This document shows positions 1-7,405 of a stretch of 64,000 nucleotides of DNA, in pieces. Position 1 is the stretch's first letter; each line of letters opens with the position of its first letter. The notes under the pieces are model-generated. The model was not told where the DNA came from. It saw only the letters and a program-made list of their open reading frames with translations, and did no database searches. The translations under genes and the position numbers were made by a program. The DNA comes from Corynebacterium suedekumii (lineage in GTDB: Bacteria > Actinomycetota > Actinomycetes > Mycobacteriales > Mycobacteriaceae): NCBI RefSeq assembly GCF_030252185.1, contig NZ_CP126970.1:868001-932000 (forward strand). The letters run 5' to 3'.

Positions 1-57
1 ACCGGGGCGGTTTCGGGCGGTTTTCGGCCGTGGTGTCAGACGCTGGAGCTGATTCAC
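1..57. repeat. Palindromic repeat element, copy A (cut by window edge)
   Basis: The right arm GGTGTCAGACG (32-42) and the last bases of the left arm (ACCGG, 1-5) are visible with 24 bases between them, the same spacing as in three other copies in this window. The flank after the right arm runs into GCTGATTC, also shared with other copies. The left arm CGTCTGAC should lie just outside the window. The element sits between the 33-bp direct repeat next to the Abi gene and whatever lies upstream. Confidence 0.75.
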
Positions 58-63
58 GTGCCA

Positions 64-96
64 CTCACACCCCGAGGAAGCGGCGGGCCAGGGAGC
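64..96. repeat. 33-bp direct repeat, left copy (duplicated end of the M20 peptidase gene)
   Basis: A 33-base stretch identical to 1009-1041. The right copy is the authentic 3' end of the M20 peptidase gene, encoding SLARRFLGV and the sequence around its stop. The left copy is an orphan repeat with no gene attached. The two copies bracket the Abi-like gene. This arrangement fits insertion of a small cassette at a gene end, or a tandem duplication. Confidence 0.85.
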
Positions 97-211
97 CGTT
101 CCAGCGACTCACGGAATCCCCGCGCAGAATGAAAAAATCAAACCCCCCGCGGCCGGATCCGGTGTGCGGACGACCTAACGCGGGGGGGAATACGGCTCTC
201 ACCCTACCGCT

Positions 212-1003
212 GTGCCGCCACCGTGGCAATATGCACACATGTACGTACCAGATGTCGACCACATCGCGTCTCAGCGGCTGACGCCCTACCTCAGTCACGC
301 GCACGGGGACCCCAATAGGGCGATGGAACTGTACTTACTGGATCGCAAACTCTCCGCAGCTGTCTTCTTTGAGATAGGCATAGTGGAAGTGGCGTTGAGG
401 AATGCGATTGACAGGGCATTGGTGGGGAAATACGGGCCCGATTGGCCGGGCAACATGGCACTGCCGGTCGATCGGCGCACCACAGAGAACATCTGCGAGG
501 CGTGGGCCCAACTCCCTGGAAGCTTTACCAGGGAGAGATGCACATCAGGGACGATGAGTGGCAGGCTCTTGGCGGCGAACATGTTCCGCACGTGGTCGAA
601 TCTGCCGGACGAGGGGACAACTACGGGTTTGGCAGCTCCTCGAGACCGTGCCGATCATGACTTGATCTGGGATCGCCCGACGCTTCTGGCCGCTTTTCCC
701 GGCAGCAGCCTGGAAGCTGGCGGGCAGGGAGTCCAGCTGACCAGGAAATGGGTCTTCGACGTGGTCAAGGAAGTGCACGTCCTCAGAAACAGAATCGCCC
801 ATCATGAGGCTTTGATCAACGGATACTCCATGCCCGGCATGAAAGATCCCTCGGGCCATCCCCTACGGCGGTCGATTGAAGAAGGTCTGGCCGCGTGTCG
901 GACGTTAGCCCGGATCATTGACCATCATCTTGAAGAGTTTCTCACCAATGATTCCACCGCTGAGAAGGCGCTGGCAGATCTCCGGAGCGCGGCACATGCA
1001 TGA
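212..1003 (+). CDS. Abi-like (Abi_2/HEPN) protein
   Basis: A 263-residue protein from a GTG start; an in-frame ATG at 239 would give 254 residues. I recognise the abortive-infection Abi_2 type: an N-terminal helical half with LRNAIDRAL and a C-terminal motif LRNRIAHHE in which R192 and H197 form the R-x4-H signature of HEPN RNases. Such proteins are thought to cleave RNA and stop growth on phage infection; here that role is inferred from family only. No adjacent antitoxin is visible. Base composition is lower in GC than the neighbours and the gene is bracketed by 33-bp direct repeats, which points to recent arrival. No convincing ribosome binding site is seen, so the start is uncertain. Confidence 0.75.
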   Translation: MPPPWQYAHMYVPDVDHIASQRLTPYLSHAHGDPNRAMELYLLDRKLSAAVFFEIGIVEVALRNAIDRALVGKYGPDWPGNMALPVDRRTTENICEAWAQLPGSFTRERCTSGTMSGRLLAANMFRTWSNLPDEGTTTGLAAPRDRADHDLIWDRPTLLAAFPGSSLEAGGQGVQLTRKWVFDVVKEVHVLRNRIAHHEALINGYSMPGMKDPSGHPLRRSIEEGLAACRTLARIIDHHLEEFLTNDSTAEKALADLRSAAHA

Positions 1004-1008
1004 GGCCC

Positions 1009-1041
1009 CTCACACCCCGAGGAAGCGGCGGGCCAGGGAGC
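1009..1041. repeat. 33-bp direct repeat, right copy (3' end of the M20 peptidase gene)
   Basis: Identical to 64-96. This copy holds the last codons and stop of the minus-strand M20 peptidase gene, so the gene end is intact while an extra copy lies beyond the Abi gene. The stop of the Abi gene is 5 bases away. Confidence 0.85.
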
Positions 1042-2338
1042 GGTAGGCCTGCACGGTGAGGTCGAGATCCTCGAGGTCGATGTGTTCGTCGTGGGTGTGG
1101 AGCTGGGCGAAGACGTCGCCGAGGGTGCGTTGGCGGGCGTGGAGGGCGAAGCCGTAGCCGACGCCGCCGAGGCGACGGCCGAAGCGCAGGTCGGAGCCGC
1201 CGGCGGCGACGGTGGGGACGACGGGCACGCCTGGGAAGAATTCATCGAAGGTGGCGAGGAGGGCGTCGTAAAGCGGGCCGGAGGTGGGGGAGACGGTGGC
1301 GGGTTCGGTGATGAGGTGCTCGATGCGGACATCGTCGGCGAGGTCGCCGAGGGCGTCGGTGAGGATGGCGTCGACGTCGTCCTGGGTCGTGCCCGGCAGG
1401 GGGCGGATGTCGAGTTCGAGGATCGCCGAGGAGGGCAGGACGTTGATGGCGCTGCCGGCGCGGACCACGGTCTGGGAGATGGTGAGGCGGGACAGGGCGT
1501 GGGCGTAGCGGGAGAGTTCACCGAAGTGCTCGAAGGCGGTGGTGTCGGTGCCGTCGAGAAGTGCCTGTTCCACCTCGGGGGAGAAGCGGAAGGCGCGGAC
1601 GAAGCCCTGCCAGAGCGGGTCCTCGGACACGGGGACGTCGATGAGCGCGATGCGGCGGGCGACCTCACCGATCTTCGCGATCGCCGATTCCCGCCCGTAG
1701 GGGTTGGAGCCGTGTCCGGCATCGCCGGTGACGTGGAGGCGACGCTGGGCGGCACCCTTCTCGCCGACGACCAGGACCAGGGCATCGGAACCGTCAGCGA
1801 CCGGCAGGTGGGAGCCGCCGGTCTCGGAGAGACAGTTGCGCCAGGAGAACGCGTCCGGGTGTTCCTCGGACAGCCACTTCGCGCCCAGGCCGCCGCGGGC
1901 CTCCTCGTCGGCCACGCCCACGAAGTGCAGGGTGCCGGTCGGGCGGCCGGAGCGGGCGACGTCGCGGGTGACGGCGGCCATAGTGGCGGTGATGAACAGC
2001 ATGTCCATGGCGCCGCGGCCGTAGAGGCGGCCGTCGATGATGTCGGCGCCGAAGGGGTCGGTGGTCCAGCGGTCCGTGTCGACGGGGACGACGTCGGTGT
2101 GCCCGAGCAGTGTCAACGGCTCGGCGGCCGGGTCGGTGCCGGGGACGGTGACGACGATGGTGACCCGACCGGGGGCGGACTCGTAGCGCGCGATCTCCAC
2201 ACCGGGGGTGTCGGCGAAGAAACGCTCGAGGGTGTCGGCGTTGCGGACCTCCTGCCCCGAGGACGGGGTGAGGTCGTTGACGCAGGCGTTGCGGATGAGC
2301 TCGCGGAGCAGGTCGAGGGTGTCGTCATAGAGGGACAT
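1010..2338 (-). CDS. M20/M25/M40 family metallo-dipeptidase
   Basis: A 442-residue protein with the di-zinc M20 peptidase layout: GHTDVVPVD gives metal ligand H80 and D82, GRGAMDM carries the bridging D112, and DEEARGG carries the catalytic E145/E146 pair. A dimerisation-type middle domain follows (about 200-310) with GDAGHGSNP. It probably hydrolyses dipeptides or N-acyl amino acids in the cytoplasm; the substrate is not deducible. A -10 like TAGGGT (2347-2352, minus strand) lies 8 bases before the ATG, so the mRNA is probably leaderless. It is divergent from bioB and shares the 100-bp spacer that carries the BioQ-like operators. Confidence 0.88.
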   Translation of the reverse strand: MSLYDDTLDLLRELIRNACVNDLTPSSGQEVRNADTLERFFADTPGVEIARYESAPGRVTIVVTVPGTDPAAEPLTLLGHTDVVPVDTDRWTTDPFGADIIDGRLYGRGAMDMLFITATMAAVTRDVARSGRPTGTLHFVGVADEEARGGLGAKWLSEEHPDAFSWRNCLSETGGSHLPVADGSDALVLVVGEKGAAQRRLHVTGDAGHGSNPYGRESAIAKIGEVARRIALIDVPVSEDPLWQGFVRAFRFSPEVEQALLDGTDTTAFEHFGELSRYAHALSRLTISQTVVRAGSAINVLPSSAILELDIRPLPGTTQDDVDAILTDALGDLADDVRIEHLITEPATVSPTSGPLYDALLATFDEFFPGVPVVPTVAAGGSDLRFGRRLGGVGYGFALHARQRTLGDVFAQLHTHDEHIDLEDLDLTVQAYRSLARRFLGV

Positions 2339-2376
2339 GGGATTCCACCCTAATCAGTCGTTGTCGGACGCGGTAT

Positions 2377-2414
2377 TGAACACCGTTCAGATACACTGCC
2401 CTGAACACCGTTCA
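2377..2414 (+). promoter_or_regulatory. Twin BioQ-type operators in the bioB promoter
   Basis: Two copies of the 13-bp palindrome TGAACACCGTTCA lie at 2377-2389 and 2402-2414, with centres 25 bp apart. They flank a possible -10 (TACACT, 2392-2397). The motif resembles the TGAAC-N3-GTTAC operator described for the TetR-type regulator BioQ of Corynebacterium glutamicum. Binding here is inferred, and bioQ itself is not in the window. Confidence 0.8.
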
Positions 2415-2442
2415 ACTCACACCCGACAACCAGGGGCAGCCC

Positions 2443-3438
2443 ATGACCGACATCCTCGCCCGCGCCCGCAGCATCGCCCTCGACCGGGGCGAGGGGCTGT
2501 CCGAAGCCGACCTGCTCGAGGTCCTCCAACTCGACGACGACCACCTCCCTGAGCTTCTCGACCTCGCCCACCAGGTGCGCCTGCGCTGGTGCGGCGAGGA
2601 GGTGGAGATCGAGGGCATCATCTCGCTCAAGACCGGCGGCTGCCCCGAGGACTGCCACTTCTGCTCCCAGTCCGGCCTGTTCGAGTCCCCGGTGCGCTCG
2701 GTGCAGCTCGACATCGCCGAACTCGTCGAGGCCGCGAAGCAGACGCAGAAGACCGGCGCCACGGAGTTCTGCATCGTCGCCGCGGTCAAGGGTCCGGACG
2801 AGCGCCTCATGACCCAGCTCGAGGAGGCCATCGCCGCGGTCCGTGCGGAAGTGGACATCAACATCTCCGTCTCCGTCGGCATCCTCACGCCTGCGCAGGT
2901 GGCCCGCCTCAACGCCGCCGGCGTGAAGCGCTACAACCACAACCTCGAGTCCGCCCGTTCCTTCTTCCCGCAGGTGGCCACCACCCACACCTGGGACGAC
3001 CGGCACCGCACCCTCGAACTCGTCCGCGACGCCGGCATCGAGGTCTGCTCCGGCGGCATCCTCGGCATGGGCGAGTCGCTGGCGCAGCGCGCCGAGTTCG
3101 CCGTCCAGCTCGCCGCCTTCGCCCCGGAGGAGGTGCCCGTCAACTTCCTCGATCCACGCCCCGGCACGCCGTTCGCCGACCGCCCGCTTATCGACGCCCC
3201 CGACGCCCTCCGCGCCACCGCCATGTTGCGGTTCGCCATGCCCCGCACCACGCTGCGCTTCGGCGGAGGGCGCGAGCTCACGCTCGGCGACCTCGGCGTG
3301 GAGAAGGGCCTGCAGGGCGGGGCGAACGCCCTCATCGTGGGCAACTACCTCACCACGCTGGGCCGGCCGATGGAGCGCGACCTCGACATGCTCGAGGGTC
3401 TGCGCATCCCCATCAAGGCCGTCGGCCAGGTCATCTGA
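2443..3438 (+). CDS. bioB: Biotin synthase
   Basis: A radical SAM enzyme of 331 residues that inserts sulfur into dethiobiotin as the last step of biotin synthesis. The [4Fe-4S] motif CPEDCHFC places its cysteines at 67, 71 and 74. [17 protein letters not shown] and [10 protein letters not shown] are family signatures, and length is normal. The gene is preceded by two BioQ-like operators, so repression when biotin is plentiful is expected. Its stop overlaps the start of the next gene (TGATG), which argues for translational coupling with the BsaP-like protein. No other biotin genes are in the window. Confidence 0.97.
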   Translation: MTDILARARSIALDRGEGLSEADLLEVLQLDDDHLPELLDLAHQVRLRWCGEEVEIEGIISLKTGGCPEDCHFCSQSGLFESPVRSVQLDIAELVEAAKQTQKTGATEFCIVAAVKGPDERLMTQLEEAIAAVRAEVDINISVSVGILTPAQVARLNAAGVKRYNHNLESARSFFPQVATTHTWDDRHRTLELVRDAGIEVCSGGILGMGESLAQRAEFAVQLAAFAPEEVPVNFLDPRPGTPFADRPLIDAPDALRATAMLRFAMPRTTLRFGGGRELTLGDLGVEKGLQGGANALIVGNYLTTLGRPMERDLDMLEGLRIPIKAVGQVI

Positions 3439-3608
3439 TGGATGAGCTTGCCGCAGGAATCACCACCGGGGAGCTCACGCTGGCCGACGTGCCCGTGTAC
3501 GAACCGCCCCGTCGCTGCCCGATCTGTCAGCGGCGCATGACGGTCCAGGTCCGGCCCGACGGCTGGCGGGCGCGGTGTTCCCGGCACTCCGTCCTCCTGG
3601 ACAAGTGA
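3438..3608 (+). CDS. bsaP: BsaP-like biotin synthase auxiliary protein
   Basis: A 56-residue protein whose ATG overlaps the bioB stop in a TGATG. It has a CPIC pair (C27, C30) and a third cysteine at C47 in RARCSRH, the pattern of the small protein encoded next to bioB in actinobacteria (Rv1590-like, named BsaP). That protein is reported to support the biotin synthase iron-sulfur cluster. The assignment rests on position, size and cysteine spacing. Direct function in this organism is inferred. Confidence 0.8.
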   Translation: MDELAAGITTGELTLADVPVYEPPRRCPICQRRMTVQVRPDGWRARCSRHSVLLDK

Positions 3609-3632
3609 CGTGGCGCACAGGGGTAGGGGGCG

Positions 3633-3644
3633 GTATTTTCGGGG
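3633..3644 (+). promoter_or_regulatory. Shared promoter-like motif upstream of the first MT0933-like gene
   Basis: GTATTTTCGGGG lies 37 bases before the start codon. Nearly the same string, GTATTTTGGGG, occurs at 3997-4007 before the paralogous gene at 4041. The shared motif suggests both genes answer to the same sigma factor or regulator. Which one cannot be told from the sequence. Confidence 0.4.
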
Positions 3645-3681
3645 GCGTACCCGCACTCAACGACCGGAAGGACCGACCACC

Positions 3682-3921
3682 ATGGGCATCATGGACAACG
3701 CCAAGGGCAAGGCCAACGAGTTCCTCAACAGCGAGAAGGGCGAGCAGAAGACCGACGACCTGATGGACAAGGGCGCCCAGCACGCCACCGACCGTCTCGG
3801 CGAGGACAAGGCCGAGCACATCCAGAAGGCACGCGACGCCGCGGACGACCACATCGGTGGCGTCGACAACGAGACCGACGCCCCCGCCTCCGAGGACCCG
3901 CAGGCCGACGACCGCCCGTAG
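3682..3921 (+). CDS. MT0933/Rv0909-like small antitoxin-family protein
   Basis: A 79-residue hydrophilic protein (starts MGIMDNAKGKANEF) of the MT0933_antitox type, a family named after a mycobacterial antitoxin. It is rich in Lys, Asp and Glu, with a helical first 60 residues and an acidic, disordered tail. The ATG is preceded by GGAAGGACC. No partner toxin gene is next to it. The neighbour at 4041 is a paralogue (shared pattern FL-x-EKG-x-Q and MDK). Function may be stress-related rather than toxin neutralisation. Confidence 0.7.
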   Translation: MGIMDNAKGKANEFLNSEKGEQKTDDLMDKGAQHATDRLGEDKAEHIQKARDAADDHIGGVDNETDAPASEDPQADDRP

Positions 3922-3942
3922 CCCCCACTTTCATCCATCGAC

Positions 3943-3972
3943 GCGCCGACCTGCCCCGGTCGGCGCTCTTTT
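3943..3972 (+). terminator. Rho-independent terminator
   Basis: A 9-bp perfect stem (GCGCCGACC / GGTCGGCGC) with a 6-nt loop is followed by TCTTTT. It lies 22 bases after the stop of the gene ending at 3921 and separates it from the paralogue at 4041. Confidence 0.85.
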
Positions 3973-4040
3973 CATGGCGCCGGTCACAGCGCAGGCGTAT
4001 TTTGGGGACTCCCGGACACCCCCGAGAAAGGACCAGTGTC

Positions 4041-4334
4041 ATGAGCCTCATCAGCAAGGCCACCCGCGCCGCGACCCGATTCCTCCAGACGGAGAAGGGC
4101 CAGCAGGTTTCCCGCCAGGTCATGGACAAGGCGGGAAAGATCGCCTCCGACAAGCTGGGCAAGGGGAAGAACCCCTCCGGCACCACTCCCGGTGGCCCCG
4201 GAGATCCCGCGAACCCCGACCCCACCACCCGGCCCGGAACCCAGCCGGTGACCAACCCCGACCCGGTCACCCAGCCCGACCCCGAGTACGTCCCCGAACC
4301 GACCACCCCGCCCGAGCGAACGGATCAGCCATGA
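4041..4334 (+). CDS. MT0933-like paralogue with a proline-rich tail
   Basis: A 97-residue protein. Residues 1-47 are a basic helical segment matching the preceding paralogue, with FLQTEKGQQ and VMDKAG. Residues 48-97 form a Pro/Thr/Asp-rich low-complexity tail with repeated NPDP and QPDP motifs. AAAGGACC precedes the ATG. The stop overlaps the next start (ATGA), so the two are probably cotranscribed. No signal peptide is seen. Role unknown. Confidence 0.65.
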   Translation: MSLISKATRAATRFLQTEKGQQVSRQVMDKAGKIASDKLGKGKNPSGTTPGGPGDPANPDPTTRPGTQPVTNPDPVTQPDPEYVPEPTTPPERTDQP

Positions 4335-4495
4335 CCCACCCGGACACCAACCCCGACCGCCCAGCTGACATCGAGGAGATCGAGGACATCGCCGGAGAAG
4401 CCGTGCGCGACGCCGACGAGGCGGAGGCCGCCGAGCTCGGCGAGGCCGCCGCGTCGGAGGAGGTGGACATCCCCGCCGCGCAGGATGAGCCCTGA
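4331..4495 (+). CDS. Small acidic protein, unknown function
   Basis: A 54-residue protein composed mostly of Glu, Asp and Ala. Its ATG overlaps the stop of the previous gene by ATGA, the usual sign of coupled translation. No domain is recognised. It could be a partner or chaperone-like cofactor for the basic protein encoded just upstream, an idea based only on charge and coupling. It ends 4 bases from the convergent gabD2 gene. Confidence 0.6.
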   Translation: MTHPDTNPDRPADIEEIEDIAGEAVRDADEAEAAELGEAAASEEVDIPAAQDEP

Positions 4496-4499
4496 CCCG

Positions 4500-5924
4500 C
4501 TACCGCAGGATCCGCTTACCCGCCTTGAGCACCGACGTCAGGGTGGTGGCGTAGGACTCGGCTGACATCCCCGCCGGCCCGCGCAGGGGCAAGAGCCGCT
4601 GCACGGCGACCGTGCGGGGTTCGGTGTATTTGAGCAGGCCGTCGTCCGCGTGCCGGCGGCCCACACCGGAGGCCTTCCAGCCACCCATCGGCGCGTCGAC
4701 GGACGCCCAGGCGGCGGCGAAGCCCTCGTTGATGTTCACCGTGCCGGAGTGGAGTGTCGACGCCACCTCCCGGGCGGTGCCCACCGACCCCCACACCGAG
4801 GCGTTGAGGCCGTAGGCGGAATCGTTCGCCCGGGCCACGGCCTCATCGTGGCTGGCCACCGTCTCCAGGTAGACGACGGGGCCGAAGACCTCGTCGTCGT
4901 GCAGCTCGGCGTCGGCGGGCACGTCCGCCAGCACCGTCGGGGCGTAATAGGTGGGGCCGAGGTCCGGGAGGGCACGGCCCCCGGTGAGGGGGCGGGCGCC
5001 GGCGGTGACGGCGGCGTCGACAAGCGAGGAGACCCGGTCCAGCTGATCGGTGGAGATGAGCGCCCCCATGTCATCGGTCCAGGCCTGGCCGAGACGCATC
5101 GCCTGCGTGAGTTCGACGAAGCGGGCGGTGAACGCGTCGGCGACGGCCTCGTGCACGTAGATCCGTTCGACGGAGATGCACAGCTGGCCCGCGTTGGAGA
5201 AGCACGCCGTCACCGCCCCCTGTGCCGCGCGTTCGACGTCCGCGTCGGCGCACACGATGAGCGGATTCTTGCCGCCGAGCTCCGCCGAGAAACCGATGAG
5301 CCGCTCACCCGCCTGCGCCGCCAGCTTCCGGCCGACGGCGGTGGAACCGGTGAACATGAGGTAGTCACACTCCGCGACGATTCCCTGCCCCACGGTCTCA
5401 CCGGAACCCTCGACGACCTGCATGACCTCCCCGGGCAGGCCGGCCTCCTCCAGGAGCCGGAGGGCCAGCTGCGCGGTACGTGGGGTCTTCACGTCGGGCT
5501 TGAGCACGACCGCATTACCGGCCAGCAGGGCCGGGATCGCATCCGAAATGGCAAGGCTCAGCGGGTAGTTCCACGGGGCGATGATGCCCACCACCCCCAC
5601 CGGGTCCCGCTCCACACGGGTCTGCGTGAGCAGCGGCAGCGCCCCCTTCACCCGACGGTCCTTGAGCAGCCGGGCGGCGCGGTAGGCGTAGTGGCGGGCG
5701 GTGATGGCCACGTCCATGACCTCGTCGAACGCGTCCGAACGGGTCTTGTTGGTCTCGCGCTGGATGACGTCGAGCAGCTCCTCCTGCCGGTCCAGCACCA
5801 GGTCATGGAAGGCGAGCATGATGCGTTTCCGGTCCGGAATCAGCGTGGTGGCCCACTGGGCCTGGGCGCGCCGGGCACGGAGGAAGGCGTCACGGACATC
5901 TGCGGTGGCGGTCGCGGCAGTCAT
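4500..5924 (-). CDS. gabD2: Succinic semialdehyde dehydrogenase (NADP-type)
   Basis: A 474-residue aldehyde dehydrogenase. The catalytic cysteine is C249 in NAGQLCISVER, the general base is E215 in AELGGKN, and N119 lies in APWNYP, which marks the oxyanion site. Overall pattern and length fit GabD2, which oxidises succinic semialdehyde to succinate. Related broad-range aldehyde dehydrogenases cannot be excluded. The start at 5924 is favoured over in-frame upstream codons because those would run into the divergent SDR gene. A -10 like TACCGT ends 7 bases before the ATG on this strand. Confidence 0.88.
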   Translation of the reverse strand: MTAATATADVRDAFLRARRAQAQWATTLIPDRKRIMLAFHDLVLDRQEELLDVIQRETNKTRSDAFDEVMDVAITARHYAYRAARLLKDRRVKGALPLLTQTRVERDPVGVVGIIAPWNYPLSLAISDAIPALLAGNAVVLKPDVKTPRTAQLALRLLEEAGLPGEVMQVVEGSGETVGQGIVAECDYLMFTGSTAVGRKLAAQAGERLIGFSAELGGKNPLIVCADADVERAAQGAVTACFSNAGQLCISVERIYVHEAVADAFTARFVELTQAMRLGQAWTDDMGALISTDQLDRVSSLVDAAVTAGARPLTGGRALPDLGPTYYAPTVLADVPADAELHDDEVFGPVVYLETVASHDEAVARANDSAYGLNASVWGSVGTAREVASTLHSGTVNINEGFAAAWASVDAPMGGWKASGVGRRHADDGLLKYTEPRTVAVQRLLPLRGPAGMSAESYATTLTSVLKAGKRILR

Positions 5925-5936
5925 AGGATCAACGGT

Positions 5937-6680
5937 ATGCCATCCATCTTCATCTCGGGCGCCGCCACAGGTATCGGCCGCGCCGTCGCCGAACGATTCC
6001 TCGCCGAGGGCTGGACCGTCGGCGCCTACGACATCGACCCGGTGACCTGGTCCGATGAGGTTGTCGCGGGCCATCTCGATGTCCGCGACGCCGCGTCATG
6101 GGATGCGGCGCTGGCGGACTTCGCCACCCACACCGGCGGGCGTATCGACGTCCTGGACAACAACGCCGGCATCATCATCGACGGTCCGCTCGCCTCAGCC
6201 GCGGTTGCCGACGTGGAGCGTCTCCTCGACGTCAACTGCCTCGGCGTGGTGCTCGGCGCCCGGACCGCGTTCCCGTACCTGCGCGGCGGCGGCACCCTGG
6301 TCAACATGTCCTCGGCCTCCGCGATCTACGGCCAGCCCGACATCGCCGCCTACTCGGCGTCCAAGTTCTTCGTCTCCGGCCTCACCGAGGCGCTCGGCCT
6401 GGAATGGCGACGGGAGCAGATCCGCGTCATCGACATCAAGCCACTGTGGGCGAAGACCAAGGTCGCCGACGTTGACGCCGCCTCCGTCCGCCGCCTCGGC
6501 GTCCGCATCACCCCGGAGCAGGTCGCCGACGCCGTGTGGGACGCGGTCCATCCGCGGGGACGCTGGGGCCGCGCCAAGGTCCACCACGGGGTCTCCCGCC
6601 TGGACAAGGCCCTGGCCCTGGGGCGCAAGTCCGGCTCGGACCGCATGGCGAAGGTGATCACCCGATTCCTGGCGGGGTAG
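5937..6680 (+). CDS. Short-chain dehydrogenase/reductase
   Basis: A 247-residue classical SDR. The glycine motif GAATGIG is at 8-14, NNAG at 75-78, the catalytic Ser at 125/126 in NMSSAS, and Y139-x3-K143 in YSASK. It is an NAD(P)-dependent oxidoreductase with an unknown substrate. Only 12 bases separate its ATG from the divergent gabD2 ATG. A TAGGAT (5924-5929) 7 bases upstream implies a leaderless transcript whose -10 overlaps the gabD2 start codon. Confidence 0.85.
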   Translation: MPSIFISGAATGIGRAVAERFLAEGWTVGAYDIDPVTWSDEVVAGHLDVRDAASWDAALADFATHTGGRIDVLDNNAGIIIDGPLASAAVADVERLLDVNCLGVVLGARTAFPYLRGGGTLVNMSSASAIYGQPDIAAYSASKFFVSGLTEALGLEWRREQIRVIDIKPLWAKTKVADVDAASVRRLGVRITPEQVADAVWDAVHPRGRWGRAKVHHGVSRLDKALALGRKSGSDRMAKVITRFLAG

Positions 6681-6718
6681 GGGTGGAGATGGATTATCGG
6701 ATCAGATAAGATTGGGAC

Positions 6719-7405
6719 ATGGCAGATAGTGTGAGGCCCAGCGTCGATCCGCTGATGCACAAGATCCTGGCGTCGGCGGCCCGCCTCCAGGAGGTCGTGC
6801 CCGACGCTGTCCGGGTCGGGGGAACCGCAGTGGGCCTCTACGCCCATCACCGGGTGTCCTTCGACCACGATCACGTACTCACGGATCTGGTGTCCCGGTA
6901 CGACACCGTTCTCCAGGCGATGGAGGACACGGAGGGATGGGTCCTGGCGCAACGCTACTCCCGACCACCGGTGACCATCATGGGCAGCCTTGACGGCGTG
7001 GAGGCCGGCCTGCGGCAGCTACGACGCGCCCGACCACTCGAAGTGGAGGAGGTCGCACTGGGAGACGGTCGAACGGTCACCGTGCCCACCTTCGACGAGA
7101 TGCTCCGGATCAAAGCGTGGCTGGTGCTGCAACGACGATCCGTCCGCGACTACCTCGACGTGGCGGCGCTCATTGACGCCGGTTCAGTAGACCGCGCGAC
7201 TGGGGCGCTGCGCGGCATGGACGATTTCTATGACGCCGGAGAACCGGAAACGGTGACCGTGCGGCTCGCCGAGGCACTCATCAGTCCGAGCGTGTCCGAC
7301 CCCCGTGTCCTGGACGACCTGCCCCGCTACCGGAACCTGGACAGAAGGTGGCACGACTGGTCAACGGTCGAGGCGCTGTGTCGGAAGGTGGGGGCGCGGC
7401 TATGA
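6719..7405 (+). CDS. Nucleotidyltransferase of the AbiEii/AbiGii type (candidate toxin)
   Basis: A 228-residue protein. The motif VGGTAVGLYAHHRVSFDHD puts GG at 34-35, R45, S47, D49 and D51, which matches the polymerase-beta-type GG(T/S)...R-x-S-x-D-x-D signature of AbiEii-like nucleotidyltransferases. A later K-x5-R...RDYLDVAAL block is also typical. In AbiE systems this enzyme is the toxin of a type IV pair. A leaderless promoter is likely (TAAGAT, 6707-6712). It overlaps the following HTH gene by ATGA. A stand-alone metabolic nucleotidyltransferase is the alternative. Confidence 0.72.
   Translation: MADSVRPSVDPLMHKILASAARLQEVVPDAVRVGGTAVGLYAHHRVSFDHDHVLTDLVSRYDTVLQAMEDTEGWVLAQRYSRPPVTIMGSLDGVEAGLRQLRRARPLEVEEVALGDGRTVTVPTFDEMLRIKAWLVLQRRSVRDYLDVAALIDAGSVDRATGALRGMDDFYDAGEPETVTVRLAEALISPSVSDPRVLDDLPRYRNLDRRWHDWSTVEALCRKVGARL

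Noticed and set aside
65..304. Minus-strand frame carrying the duplicated peptidase tail
   Set aside because: Only its last nine or so residues match the peptidase; the rest has no homology and overlaps the abi start.
1082..2353. Long antisense frame opposite the M20 peptidase gene
   Set aside because: Gly/Val/Glu-rich composition with no domain; a by-product of GC-rich third positions in the real gene.
3682..4334. MT0933-like genes as a complete toxin-antitoxin locus
   Set aside because: No toxin-like gene is adjacent; the third small gene is acidic with no toxin features.
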